The position numbers were made by a program, and so were the translations under genes. A DNA stretch of 64,000 bases from Sulfitobacter sp. F26204 (GTDB lineage: Bacteria; Pseudomonadota; Alphaproteobacteria; Rhodobacterales; Rhodobacteraceae), in contig NZ_JAPMLQ010000003.1 of assembly GCF_026410305.1 (NCBI RefSeq), positions 248,001 through 312,000 on the forward strand, written 5' to 3'. Shown here in pieces: positions 53,500-62,422 of the stretch (positions are counted from its first letter, which is position 1; each line of letters begins with the position of its first letter). The notes under the pieces are model-generated. The model had not been told where the DNA came from. It ran no database searches and saw only the letters and a program-made list of their open reading frames with translations.

Positions 53500-54144
53500 T
53501 CAGGCCGAAACAAACCGTGCCAGTTCCTGACGGATCGCCTGTGCAAGGAAATTCGTCACGCGTACTTTCTGGGTCTGCCCCTTACGCTCTGCCTCGATAG
53601 CGCTGCGTCCGCCCAGAGCCGGCAAATCTGCAGTAACCTGCCGCGTCGGAGCGAGCGCCGCGCCAGTGGATGCCCGCCGGACCGTCAGGTTGAACACCAT
53701 GTTGTGCACACCACCGACAGAATAACGGGTCTTTTCCGTGACGGAATGAAACCTGACCAGCTCCACATCGAGAATTACGCCGGTAGGACCCGACAAATCC
53801 TTGGTGCCAGCCCGAAAGGCAGTATCAAAGATCTGGGTGATCTGTGCATAGCGGTCGCCGATGGGATCCCCGCGCCAGACAATATCGGCCTTGGGATAGT
53901 AACTATTCGCTTCGGAAACAGTAAGCGTTCTGGGTACATTGATGTTGATTTGGGTGACAGTCATGGGCAGTTGCGCATGCAGCCTCTCGGTGTTGCCAGT
54001 CGCCAAAGGCTGGCTCGCAGGCTGGCTATCGGACGGCGGCGTCACCTCGTAAGGAGCATTGCGGCTTGCGATGTCCGGCACATTGCCACAGGCGGCGACA
54101 GATACACCAAGTGTCATTGCGGTGAATAATTTCAAAGTTTGCAT
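53500..54144 (-). CDS. Small lipoprotein of a Rhodobacteraceae-type family (DUF6778-like)
   Basis: 214 aa from the ATG at 54144, with GAGG five bases upstream. The signal ends in a lipobox (SVAACGNV), so Cys20 is probably lipidated. The mature part contains TLTVSEANSYYPKADIVWRG and KTRYSVGGVHNMVFNLTVRR, phrases I associate with DUF6778 proteins of this order, though I cannot check that here. No catalytic motif. It is probably an envelope protein of unknown role. An upstream extension to 54207 adds polar residues before the signal and is unlikely. Confidence 0.75.
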   Translation of the reverse strand: MQTLKLFTAMTLGVSVAACGNVPDIASRNAPYEVTPPSDSQPASQPLATGNTERLHAQLPMTVTQININVPRTLTVSEANSYYPKADIVWRGDPIGDRYAQITQIFDTAFRAGTKDLSGPTGVILDVELVRFHSVTEKTRYSVGGVHNMVFNLTVRRASTGAALAPTRQVTADLPALGGRSAIEAERKGQTQKVRVTNFLAQAIRQELARFVSA

Positions 54145-54257
54145 ATCTACCTCGGTTTTTTCTCTTATGGCGCGGTTGGTTTCCCCGCTTTTGTTTGTCT
54201 TATGCATGACGGCAAATTGAGGCAGTTTTAGGGCGTGTTTTTATTGATTTTCAAACG

Positions 54258-54356
54258 TTACGGATTCGCATCACCGAGAAGACTGCGGATCTGTGTGACC
54301 TCTGCGGCCCTATCCAACAGTGCCGAAACAATGGCACCGAAACCAGAGGAGACCAT
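54258..54356 (-). CDS. 32-aa ORF after the glnE-linked 90-aa gene
   Basis: An ATG at 54356 follows an AGAGG site by six bases and opens 32 codons: MVSSGFGAIVSALLDRAAEV, ending RSLLGDANP. It lies in the same frame as the preceding 90-aa gene, nine bases beyond its TAG. Composition looks like an amphipathic helix. It may be a separate micro-gene, or a C-terminal extension cut off by a stop codon or reached by read-through. Low confidence because it is short. Confidence 0.4.
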   Translation of the reverse strand: MVSSGFGAIVSALLDRAAEVTQIRSLLGDANP

Positions 54357-54365
54357 GATCGGCCT

Positions 54366-54638
54366 CTAGTTGCGCGGCCGAGACCGCCAGCCGCCACGCC
54401 GACGTGGTGCTGCCATACTGGCAAGGCCCTCACTGAGAACTTCGGTCATAGGGTGGCTTGCGTTCTCGGGGCGATATTGATCCAGCAATTTGGCGATCGT
54501 TGTGCCGGTGTCCTGTTCCAACGGCAGGCTCAGCGCCCAATCCAGAAAAATCGATCGACATTCCGGTTTGGTAATTCCCTCTATCCGGTAGCTTTCATAG
54601 ATCAGACCCTTGGGATCTTGCCGGTCGCCTTTGTTCAT
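54366..54638 (-). CDS. 90-aa protein of unknown function downstream of glnE
   Basis: 90 aa with the conserved-looking core DPKGLIYESYRIEGITKPEC followed by RSIFLDWALSLPLEQDTGTT, then a basic tail (RRRGGWRSRPRN). No membrane helix. The ATG overlaps the glnE TGA as ATGA, so it is translated with glnE. The coupling and the core suggest a real gene, but I know of no function. Its stop is followed in frame by a 32-codon ORF. Confidence 0.75.
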   Translation of the reverse strand: MNKGDRQDPKGLIYESYRIEGITKPECRSIFLDWALSLPLEQDTGTTIAKLLDQYRPENASHPMTEVLSEGLASMAAPRRRGGWRSRPRN

Positions 54639-57433
54639 TCTTCATCTCCGGCGTGCTCAGCCAATGTGGAATTGATGACAGCAGCAGCCTCGGCGCATTT
54701 CTGTTCCAAATGCGCCTGGGCGGTTTCCAATGTGTCGCATCCCAACGCTCGTGCCAGAAAGGCCGAGCCTGCCTGCCCCAAGGTTGCGGCATCCAGGGCA
54801 CCAGGTGTCAAGAGCCGGACCGCACATTGCAATTGCCAACACACTGCATAGGCCTCGCATAGGGTCTGCGCTTCTTTCTCTGCGATCAGCCCCAGCATCC
54901 GCGCAGCGTCGATCCCGTCGGTGATCCGGTGTGCATAGCGCCCAGCGATCAAGGCACCGGCCTGGGCAAACAGCTCGATGTCCTGCAAGCGCCCCGGCCC
55001 GATTTTTGCATCCCAGATACCTTCCTGTGCCTTGCTTGCAGCAATACGACTCCGCATATCGGCCACATCCCGCAGCACCCGTGCCAGATCACTTGGCAAA
55101 GCCAACACCGTCGCGCACAGCTGATCTACGTCTCTTTTCAGATCTTTCGGCCCTGCAACCACACTGGCGCGGGTCAAGGCCAGATGTTCCCAAACCCAAG
55201 CCTGGGTAGTCTGATAGCTTTCAAAGCTCGCCAGGCTGGTCGCGACCGGCCCCTGATTGCCCGAGGGACGCAGACGCATGTCGATATCGTATAATTTGCC
55301 TTGAGACATCGGTGCGGTCATCGCCGTGATCATGGCCTGGGTCAGGCGCGCATAATATAGCCGCGAGGGCAAGGACCGTTTCCCCTGCGAGGCCTCTTGT
55401 CCAAGCGGATCATAGATCACCAACAGGTCAAGGTCTGAAGTGGCGTTCAGCCGCCCTGCCCCCAGCGACCCCATCCCCAACAGGACCGCACCGCGACCGG
55501 GAGGGGCACCGTAGCGGGTGGCAAATTCATCCGTCACCACCGGCCAAAGCGCACGCAGTACGGCGCGTGCCAGATCTGCATATTGCGCGGCAGCAGTCTT
55601 TGCATCCGTCAACCCGCGCAACAAATGTACACCAATTCGAAAATGCCATTCCCGCGCCCAACGCCGCGTCCCGTCAAGCCGGAACTCATAGCCCGGTTCG
55701 GCCGCCAGTACGCCCGACAATGCCTCGTGCAATCCTGCTTCACCCGGCCAATCGCTAAAGAAATCGCCGCCAATCACAGCATCAAAAACGCCAGCATTGC
55801 GTGACAGATGAGCCGCCAGCGCCTGCGACGTGCTGACCACATCAATCAAAAGATCAGCCAGTTGGGGGTTGGCACCGAGCAGGGAAAATAGCTGCACACC
55901 GGCCGGCAAACCTGCGAGAAAACCGTCAAGGGCCAGGAGCGCCTCGTCCGGCTTGGCCGCCTGCGCAAGCCGCGCCAGCAAATCGGGCTTGAGTCGTTCA
56001 AAAATCTCTGCACCGCGTTGGGAGCGCATTGCCGGATAGCTGTGCCAGCGGTCCAAAACCTGTTTATCAAAGCGATGCGGTTGCGCAGTGACCGGGATTT
56101 TGGACTGCGTTTTTGCAAAAAAGCCTTCCGTCAGATCGTGTACCTCTGACAAACGGCGGTGCAGATCGGATTGCAGCGCCGGCACATCTGTATCCATCAT
56201 TGCAGCCAGTCGTTCAAACCCCTCCACCGACTGTGGCAGGTCGTGGGTCTGGGCATCGCGCACCATCTGCAAGCGGTGCTCCACCGTTCGATGAGCGCGG
56301 TAATGATCCGTCAGGCTATCGGCCACCCCCTGTGGCAGCCATTCCTTTCTGGCCAGTACAGCAAGGTTGTCGCAGGTGCCGCGTCCGCGCAACTCAACAT
56401 CACGCCCGCCCGCAATCAGTTGTCGTGTCTGGGTAAAAAACTCGATCTCGCGGATGCCGCCACGGCCAAGTTTCATATTGTGCCCTGGCAAGGTAATCGG
56501 CCCCCCGAGGCCCTTGTGTTCGCGGATCGCCAGACGCATGTCATGGGCGTCCTGTATCGCCGCGAAATCCAGATGCCGACGCCAGATGAAGGGACGCAGG
56601 GTTTTTATGAATTCTGCTCCGGCCTTCAGGTCTCCTGCGCAGGGCCGCGCCTTGATATAGGCCGCGCGTTCCCAGGTACGGCCAAGGCTTTCATAATACC
56701 GCTCGGCCGCTTCCATCGCCATGCAAACCGGTGTCACTGCCGGGTCAGGGCGTAAACGCAAATCTGTACGAAAGACATATCCTTGCGCCGTAAGGTCACT
56801 TAACGTGGCACTCATCGCACGGGTTGCACGCACAAAGGCCGCCCGTGCATCGTGAAAATCCACCGTCGCAAACCGGGTTTCGTCAAACAGGCAAATCAGG
56901 TCGATATCCGATGAATAGTTCAATTCATGGGCACCCATTTTTCCCATGGCCAGCACCGTCATCCCCCCGGCATCCGCCAGATCGTCCATCGTCATCCCCG
57001 GCACCTTGCCCCGTTTGATTTGCGGCGCAAGCCCGGCGCGCAACGCCGCCCAGCAGGCGGCATCAGCAAAATCCGTCAAGACCCCGGTCACCTGTTCCAA
57101 CGACCATGCACCGCCCAGATCCGCCAGCGCAGCCATCAACGCCACGCGCCGCTTGCCAATGCGCAGGGGATCCGCAACCGCTTCTGCGGGCAGATCGCGC
57201 GCTTCGGTGATCACCTCTTGTACGGCGCTGGCCGGGTCTGCGACCGCCTGTGTCAGCCATGGCATTTCTTTTTCAAGTAAATGCATAAGATAGGGCGCAC
57301 AGGACGCCGCCCCGACAACCAGCGCATGGAGTTCGACCGGCAGCTCCGTCACCAGCGCCTGCGCGTCCAGCGCTCGCTCCTTGTTGAAGATGCGCGGGAC
57401 GCGGGTAATCTGTGAGGCAAGCGTGGTTGTCAT
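54635..57433 (-). CDS. glnE: Bifunctional glutamine synthetase adenylyltransferase/deadenylase
   Basis: 932 aa. Two nucleotidyltransferase halves: the N-terminal deadenylase with LAMGKMGAHELNYSSDIDLI around residue 160-180 and the C-terminal adenylylase with GMGSLGAGRLNATSDLDLLV around residue 650-670. Both have the G-S/M-x(n)-D-x-D metal motif. It modifies glutamine synthetase in answer to PII. The ATG at 57433 leaves only 28 bases to the divergent YbaK start; a later start is possible. It is co-transcribed with the 90-aa gene. Confidence 0.96.
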   Translation of the reverse strand: MTTTLASQITRVPRIFNKERALDAQALVTELPVELHALVVGAASCAPYLMHLLEKEMPWLTQAVADPASAVQEVITEARDLPAEAVADPLRIGKRRVALMAALADLGGAWSLEQVTGVLTDFADAACWAALRAGLAPQIKRGKVPGMTMDDLADAGGMTVLAMGKMGAHELNYSSDIDLICLFDETRFATVDFHDARAAFVRATRAMSATLSDLTAQGYVFRTDLRLRPDPAVTPVCMAMEAAERYYESLGRTWERAAYIKARPCAGDLKAGAEFIKTLRPFIWRRHLDFAAIQDAHDMRLAIREHKGLGGPITLPGHNMKLGRGGIREIEFFTQTRQLIAGGRDVELRGRGTCDNLAVLARKEWLPQGVADSLTDHYRAHRTVEHRLQMVRDAQTHDLPQSVEGFERLAAMMDTDVPALQSDLHRRLSEVHDLTEGFFAKTQSKIPVTAQPHRFDKQVLDRWHSYPAMRSQRGAEIFERLKPDLLARLAQAAKPDEALLALDGFLAGLPAGVQLFSLLGANPQLADLLIDVVSTSQALAAHLSRNAGVFDAVIGGDFFSDWPGEAGLHEALSGVLAAEPGYEFRLDGTRRWAREWHFRIGVHLLRGLTDAKTAAAQYADLARAVLRALWPVVTDEFATRYGAPPGRGAVLLGMGSLGAGRLNATSDLDLLVIYDPLGQEASQGKRSLPSRLYYARLTQAMITAMTAPMSQGKLYDIDMRLRPSGNQGPVATSLASFESYQTTQAWVWEHLALTRASVVAGPKDLKRDVDQLCATVLALPSDLARVLRDVADMRSRIAASKAQEGIWDAKIGPGRLQDIELFAQAGALIAGRYAHRITDGIDAARMLGLIAEKEAQTLCEAYAVCWQLQCAVRLLTPGALDAATLGQAGSAFLARALGCDTLETAQAHLEQKCAEAAAVINSTLAEHAGDEE

Positions 57434-57461
57434 GCCCCGATCTTTGCGTCAGTGTCGCCCC

Positions 57462-57938
57462 ATGAGCAAGAGCCTGAAACGCGTTAGCGCCCTTTTGGAC
57501 AGTCTGGAAACCCCTGTCGAGATCCTTGAGACGGCCTTGGCACGCACCGCCCAGGACGCAGCCACGGCCATCGGTTGCGAAGTAGACCAAATAGCCAAAT
57601 CGATCGTGTTACGCGGCGAAAACTCAGGTGAGGCATTGTTGTTCATCACCGCCGGCGGCCAACAGGTCGATCTTGACGCCGCAGCGCGTTTGGCAAAGGA
57701 ACCCCTGGGCAAGGCAGATGCCGCATTGATCCGCGCCCAGACCGGGTTTGCCATTGGCGGTGTCTCCCCCATTGGCCATGTGAATAAATGCCGCAAGTGG
57801 TTTGATGAAAACCTGCTTCGTTTTGACAAGATTTGGGCGGCCGCGGGCACGCCACATCACGTTTTTGGTATGAATCCATATCAGGTTTTAAAAATATCAG
57901 GGGCGCAAACCGCTGATTTCATTAGCGTTTCTAAATAA
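57462..57938 (+). CDS. YbaK/EbsC-type aminoacyl-tRNA deacylase
   Basis: 158 aa from the ATG at 57462. The family core is visible: TAQDAATAIGCEVDQIAKSI with the conserved Lys region, GEALLFITAGGQQVDLDAAA, and the substrate loop GFAIGGVSPIGHVNK. Such proteins hydrolyse mischarged Pro-tRNA or other aminoacyl-tRNAs. It lacks a synthetase domain. The divergent glnE starts 28 bases away, so both promoters must overlap or lie inside the coding ends. Confidence 0.88.
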   Translation: MSKSLKRVSALLDSLETPVEILETALARTAQDAATAIGCEVDQIAKSIVLRGENSGEALLFITAGGQQVDLDAAARLAKEPLGKADAALIRAQTGFAIGGVSPIGHVNKCRKWFDENLLRFDKIWAAAGTPHHVFGMNPYQVLKISGAQTADFISVSK

Positions 57939-57960
57939 ATGTAAATAACATTCACATTTA
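57936..57960 (+). other. AT-rich inverted repeat after the YbaK gene
   Basis: TAAATGT (57936-57942) and ACATTTA (57954-57960) form a 7-bp stem that includes the stop codon of the YbaK gene. ATTCACAT then recurs at 57950-57957 and about 60 bases on. The stem is weak and could be a terminator or part of the promoter of the DUF2852 gene. Confidence 0.3.
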
Positions 57961-58071
57961 GCCTTGCATGCCCCCGCACAATGCCCATTTTGGATAATGT
58001 AAAAGGCATTCACATAAGACCTTTTAGTCAGCTAGGCCGCAGACAGGCCTACACATAAGAAAGGCCCGACC

Positions 58072-58476
58072 ATGACAACCATGACATCCGAACAGACCTT
58101 CGCCCCCAGGCCAAACTGGTTTGTACGCACTGAAAAGTGGCTTGATGACAAAGGCAAAGGGGCATGGATTGCCGCAATGGTCCTTGGATTTGTATTTTTC
58201 TGGCCTGTTGGTCTCGCCCTTCTCGCTTATATGATCTGGAGCAAACGCATGTTTAATGGCACGTCCTGCAGCGCACGGCGCAACCGCACCGTAATGTCCA
58301 CCCGTAGCACCGGCAACGCAGCATTTGACGCCTACAAAGCCGATACTCTGCGCCGTCTGGAAGATGAACAAAACAACTTCGAAGCCTTCCTGGAGCGCCT
58401 GCGCGAAGCCAAGGACAAAGCCGAATTCGACCAGTTCATGGACGATCGCGCGAAACGCGAAGACGCCCGCGACTGA
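58072..58476 (+). CDS. DUF2852 membrane protein
   Basis: 134 aa. A short N-terminal part (FAPRPNWFVRTEKWLDDKGK) is followed by a single hydrophobic segment (GAWIAAMVLGFVFFWPVGLA), which fits DUF2852. The rest is a soluble, charged helix (LRRLEDEQNNFEAFLERLRE), probably cytoplasmic and coiled-coil-like. Function unknown. AAAGG lies seven bases before the ATG. It is followed by a strong GC hairpin before the next gene. Confidence 0.85.
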   Translation: MTTMTSEQTFAPRPNWFVRTEKWLDDKGKGAWIAAMVLGFVFFWPVGLALLAYMIWSKRMFNGTSCSARRNRTVMSTRSTGNAAFDAYKADTLRRLEDEQNNFEAFLERLREAKDKAEFDQFMDDRAKREDARD

Positions 58477-58494
58477 GCCGGCCCAATACGGCCC

Positions 58495-58521
58495 TCCCCC
58501 CCCGGACGCCCCCGGGGGGGA
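58495..58521 (+). terminator. GC-rich hairpin after the DUF2852 gene
   Basis: TCCCCCCC at 58495-58502 pairs perfectly with GGGGGGGA at 58514-58521 across an 11-base loop, with ATTTTT just beyond. This is a good intrinsic terminator or attenuator between the DUF2852 and RDD genes. Confidence 0.75.
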
Positions 58522-58563
58522 CCCATTTTTGAAACCGATTTCCCGAACTGCAAAGAGAGCGTA

Positions 58564-58989
58564 ATGACACCTGATCCTGATATCCTGCCCCAGTTTTACC
58601 AGGGAGTGCCGAGCAAACGTCTGTTCGCCTGGGTGGTTGATACGGTCCTGGTCGTGGCGATCTGCCTGATCATTGTGCCTTTCACTGCCTTTACCGGACT
58701 GTTCTTTTTCCCCTTGCTGATGCTGGTGGTTGGTTTCATCTATCGCGTTGCCACTCTGGCCAGCGGTTCAGCAACCTGGGGCATGCGCCTGCTTTCTGTC
58801 GAACTGCGTCAGGCCGATGACCATCCCCTTGAGGGTACCACTGCGCTCTTGCACACTCTGGGGTACACCATTTCCCTTGCGATGCCGTTTCTGCAACTGA
58901 TTTCGATCATTCTGATGCTGACCTCCGCACGCCGTCAGGGATTGACGGATATGATACTTGGCACTGTCGCGCTCAACCGGCGTCGTTAA
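58564..58989 (+). CDS. RDD-family membrane protein
   Basis: 141 aa. It starts with a short polar piece and the RDD-type segment [20 protein letters not shown], then further helices and the conserved [20 protein letters not shown]. Three or four membrane segments. RDD proteins have no single agreed role; some are linked to Na+ or other transport. GAGAG lies four to five bases before the ATG. The gene ends 92 bases before bpt. Confidence 0.88.
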   Translation: MTPDPDILPQFYQGVPSKRLFAWVVDTVLVVAICLIIVPFTAFTGLFFFPLLMLVVGFIYRVATLASGSATWGMRLLSVELRQADDHPLEGTTALLHTLGYTISLAMPFLQLISIILMLTSARRQGLTDMILGTVALNRRR

Positions 58990-59081
58990 CCACATGCGCG
59001 GATAAACGACAATTTAGTAAAACTATGCTTGGCTGCCCCGGGGGTCAGCGCTACAATCTAACTCACAAAAGATTGGATACC

Positions 59082-59903
59082 ATGCGCCACACACTGCCCC
59101 TCACGCCACAGTTCTATGTAACGGCACCACAACCCTGCCCCTATCTGGAGGGCCGCATGGAACGCAAGCTGTTCACGGCATTGCAGGGTGACAATGCCGG
59201 GGCGTTGAACGACAGCCTGTCAGCCCAGGGCTTTCGCCGCTCTCAGAATGTACTGTATCGACCGTCCTGCGCAGATTGCGCCTCCTGTCTCTCTGCCCGG
59301 ATCGATGTGGCCGCTTTCACCGCCAGCCGCAGCCAGCGACGGATCATCAAACGCAATGTGGGGCTTGAACGGCGTGCAACTTCTCCCTGGGCGACAGAGG
59401 ATCAATACGAACTCTTCCGCCGCTACCTGGACAGCCGCCATGCGGATGGTGGCATGGCGGATATGGATGTGTTCGAATTCGCAGCCATGGTAGAGGAAAC
59501 CCCGATCCGCAGCCGCGTCATCGAATATATCGACAGCGACACCCGTGCACTGGCAGGTGTCTGCCTGACCGATGTGCTCGCTGACGGGGTCAGCATGGTG
59601 TATTCTTTCTACACGCCTGACCGTCCCAAGGATGGCCTGGGCAATTACATCATCCTTGATCATATCGAGATTGCCCGCAGCGCCGGTCTGCCCTACGTCT
59701 ATTTGGGTTACTGGGTGCCCGGCAGCCAGAAAATGGGATACAAGGCCAAGTTCTCAGGCCTCGAAGTCTACCTTGGCGGCAAATGGCAAAAGCTCAAAGA
59801 TCCCGACGCTTTTGAGCCGACGCAACATCCGCTCAGCAACGATCCCATTGCAGAACAGGTCTCCAATATCGCCCTGCCCGACATGGCGCACAGACGGCGC
59901 TGA
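59082..59903 (+). CDS. bpt: Aspartate/glutamate leucyltransferase (Bpt)
   Basis: 273 aa from the ATG at 59082; an earlier in-frame start at 59025 lacks support. It transfers leucine from Leu-tRNA to N-terminal Asp or Glu, marking proteins for ClpAP in the bacterial N-degron pathway. N-terminal motif [14 protein letters not shown] and the Cys pair [14 protein letters not shown], then the GNAT-like core with [20 protein letters not shown] and [20 protein letters not shown]. The family was formerly annotated as arginyltransferase (Ate); the bacterial form is preferred. Confidence 0.93.
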   Translation: MRHTLPLTPQFYVTAPQPCPYLEGRMERKLFTALQGDNAGALNDSLSAQGFRRSQNVLYRPSCADCASCLSARIDVAAFTASRSQRRIIKRNVGLERRATSPWATEDQYELFRRYLDSRHADGGMADMDVFEFAAMVEETPIRSRVIEYIDSDTRALAGVCLTDVLADGVSMVYSFYTPDRPKDGLGNYIILDHIEIARSAGLPYVYLGYWVPGSQKMGYKAKFSGLEVYLGGKWQKLKDPDAFEPTQHPLSNDPIAEQVSNIALPDMAHRRR

Positions 59904-60001
59904 CACCCGCTTTTCTTTTTGGCCTAATATACCGAAATGCGACAGCTGCTGCGCAGGGTCGTTCTGCGTTCGACGATTTCCCCCCCACAAACGCCTTGCA
60001 C

Positions 60002-60035
60002 GAAAAACGTGAGGCCGCCTTTTCGGGGCGGCCTC
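60002..60035 (-). terminator. Intrinsic terminator of the TRAP operon
   Basis: A perfect 9-bp stem GAGGCCGCC/GGCGGCCTC with a 7-base loop is followed on the minus strand by ACGTTTTTC, about 35 bases after the dctM stop. It ends the TRAP transcript and faces the end of bpt. Confidence 0.88.
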
Positions 60036-60070
60036 TCAATCGGATTACACCTTGTTTCTTGTACAACCGG

Positions 60071-62422
60071 TCACGGCACCAGATCGGGAACAATCGTTAC
60101 AATCGAAGGGAAGAGCCACAGAATGGCCAACCCACCAACCTGGATCAAAACAAACGGAATGATGCCGCGATAGATATGTTTTGTCGTAACTGAAGCCGGT
60201 GCCACGCCACGCAGATAGAAAAGCGCGAAACCGAAGGGCGGCGTCAGGAAGGATGTCTGCAGGTTGACCGCAATCATGATGGTTACCCATTTGGGGTCAA
60301 AGGTACCACCATAGATCACTGGACCGACAATCGGCACAACGATGTAGATAATCTCAAGAAAATCCAGAACGAAGCCGAGAATGAACAACACCAGCATCAC
60401 CAGCAAAAAGACCGTCATCTCGTTGTCAAAAGACTTGAGAAACTGCTGGATATAATGTTCGCCACCAAAGCTGATCACCACCAGGTTCAGCAACTGCGAC
60501 CCGATCAGGATCGTGAACACCATCGAAGTCACCTTCGCGGTCTCACGCACCACCGGTGTCAGGACACCATGTGTGAACAGAACCCAGCAAGAGAACAGCA
60601 GGCCAAACACCGCATAAAGATAGGCACCATAGGCGACAAAGAAGGCAATCCAGCTTTCTGCGTTGACCCCTTCCTGATTGATTCGCAGGTCAAAGTTCAC
60701 ACCGACCAGAATACAGACGATGATCGCCAGCGTAGACCAGATGATGATCTTGGGAGAACGGTCTTCGTCGCGCAGCTTGCGATAGGCAGCCAGCATGATC
60801 GCCCCGCCTGCCCCCAAGGCCGCAGCGGGCGTCGGATTTGTGATCCCGCCCAGGATTGATCCCAGCACCGCCACGATCAACATCAAGGGTGGAAATACCA
60901 CACGGATCAATTCGTTCTGGGCACAAACGCGCGTGGCATGAACCACCCCATAAAGCGCGATGGCAAAGGGGATCGCCATAAGTACAACAGTTGCCCCTGC
61001 AGAGGTGGTGGGACCGATCAACAATATATCAACCAGCACGGCAAGAACGATACCCGCTGCACCGATGACAAGCGGTCGGGCTGCTGAAGAAGGCGACACA
61101 CCACGACCAAAAGCCAGAAACAGCGACAACAGGGTCAACAAGATTGCATTGCCTGTGCCAATGGGTGCCACATCGGAAATCCTCGCAGCACGTTTTGCTG
61201 TGAGTTCTTCTTCACTCAACCGGACAGATTGGGTCACCCCGCCGGCGTCCTCGATCACCTTCTGCTCCTGCACGGCGGCATCCCATGCCTCCTGCCCATG
61301 CAGTTCGATCATCGCAACCTTGCATTCATCGCTGACATTGGTCCGCAGGCTTGCGGCGTCCCCGGACTCAGAGAAACTCGACACCGTTGTTGATTGACTG
61401 CCTATGATACCCAAATTACCCAACAGAACCGTCCCGACGACCAGAATGACCGGTACGCCGATAAACCAGGTAAGCCCCTCGCCCCGTGTAATAGGTTCGG
61501 AATTGGTGGTCCCCAGTGCCACCGCAGGTGCCTTTTCGGGGTTCATCAAGGCATAGCCGAATGCATAGAGCGCATAAAGAAGCGCTAACAATATCCCGGG
61601 CAGAAGTGCTGCCTGGAACAGGGTGCCGACCGAAACTACCGCGGGTTCCCCCAGCAGGGTCAAGGCATCGTTACATCCGGCAACCTGCGCCCGCGCTTCT
61701 TGGGCGGCAGAGTAAAGATCGCCCGCCAAGGTACCCAACAGGACAATGACAATTGACGGAGGAATGATCTGCCCCAAGGTACCTGAGGCCGCGATAACCC
61801 CCGTTGCAATTTCCGGAGAGTACCCGTTGCGCAACATCGTGGGCAGCGCCAGCAACCCCATCGTCACAACAGTTGCACCGACAATACCCGTTGACGCGGC
61901 AAGGAAGGCACCGACAACAACGACCGATACCGCCAGACCACCTGGCAACGGTCCGAAAACCTTGGCCATTGTGGTCAAGAGGTCATCGGCGATTTTTGAA
62001 CGCTCCAGCGTGATGCCCATCAAAACAAACATCAAAACCGCCAGCAAGGTTTCAATCGACTGCCCCGCCAGAACGCGTTCGTTCATCCGGTTCACGATAA
62101 AGGATACGTTGCGATCCAGTGCAACTTCCCAACCCGAGGGAAATACGGATTCCGCCACGCGTGGTAAATCGGGGTACCTGAACAGGGACACGCTGTCCTC
62201 TTTGACGCCGGAATTGACCAAGGCGCGGTAAGCGTCAGAGGAGGTGTCGATCGCTTGGTGGATCATCAACCCCGCGGAATCGAGCGCTGCGATGATCCCA
62301 AATGAAATGATACCCGCACCACCAATGGCAAAAGCCACCGGAAAGCCGGAAAGGATGCCACCGAACAGGCAGACGAATACGATAATCAGGCCGACTTCGA
62401 CCCCATCGAGACCCAAAAACAT
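60071..62422 (-). CDS. TRAP transporter large permease DctM, enlarged form
   Basis: 783 aa against about 430 for most DctM proteins. The family core is split: residues 1-240 have SGFPVAFAIGGAGIISFG and GTLGQIIPPSIVIVLLGTLA, and the final 230 residues have GGITNPTPAAALGAGGAIML and LQTSFLTPPFGFALFYLRGV. Between them lies an insertion of roughly 300 residues with extra membrane segments and a soluble acidic part (VSDECKVAMIELHGQEAWDA). DctM carries out sodium-driven uptake of organic acids. The ATG at 62422 overlaps the dctQ stop by one base. Confidence 0.9.
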   Translation of the reverse strand: MFLGLDGVEVGLIIVFVCLFGGILSGFPVAFAIGGAGIISFGIIAALDSAGLMIHQAIDTSSDAYRALVNSGVKEDSVSLFRYPDLPRVAESVFPSGWEVALDRNVSFIVNRMNERVLAGQSIETLLAVLMFVLMGITLERSKIADDLLTTMAKVFGPLPGGLAVSVVVVGAFLAASTGIVGATVVTMGLLALPTMLRNGYSPEIATGVIAASGTLGQIIPPSIVIVLLGTLAGDLYSAAQEARAQVAGCNDALTLLGEPAVVSVGTLFQAALLPGILLALLYALYAFGYALMNPEKAPAVALGTTNSEPITRGEGLTWFIGVPVILVVGTVLLGNLGIIGSQSTTVSSFSESGDAASLRTNVSDECKVAMIELHGQEAWDAAVQEQKVIEDAGGVTQSVRLSEEELTAKRAARISDVAPIGTGNAILLTLLSLFLAFGRGVSPSSAARPLVIGAAGIVLAVLVDILLIGPTTSAGATVVLMAIPFAIALYGVVHATRVCAQNELIRVVFPPLMLIVAVLGSILGGITNPTPAAALGAGGAIMLAAYRKLRDEDRSPKIIIWSTLAIIVCILVGVNFDLRINQEGVNAESWIAFFVAYGAYLYAVFGLLFSCWVLFTHGVLTPVVRETAKVTSMVFTILIGSQLLNLVVISFGGEHYIQQFLKSFDNEMTVFLLVMLVLFILGFVLDFLEIIYIVVPIVGPVIYGGTFDPKWVTIMIAVNLQTSFLTPPFGFALFYLRGVAPASVTTKHIYRGIIPFVLIQVGGLAILWLFPSIVTIVPDLVP

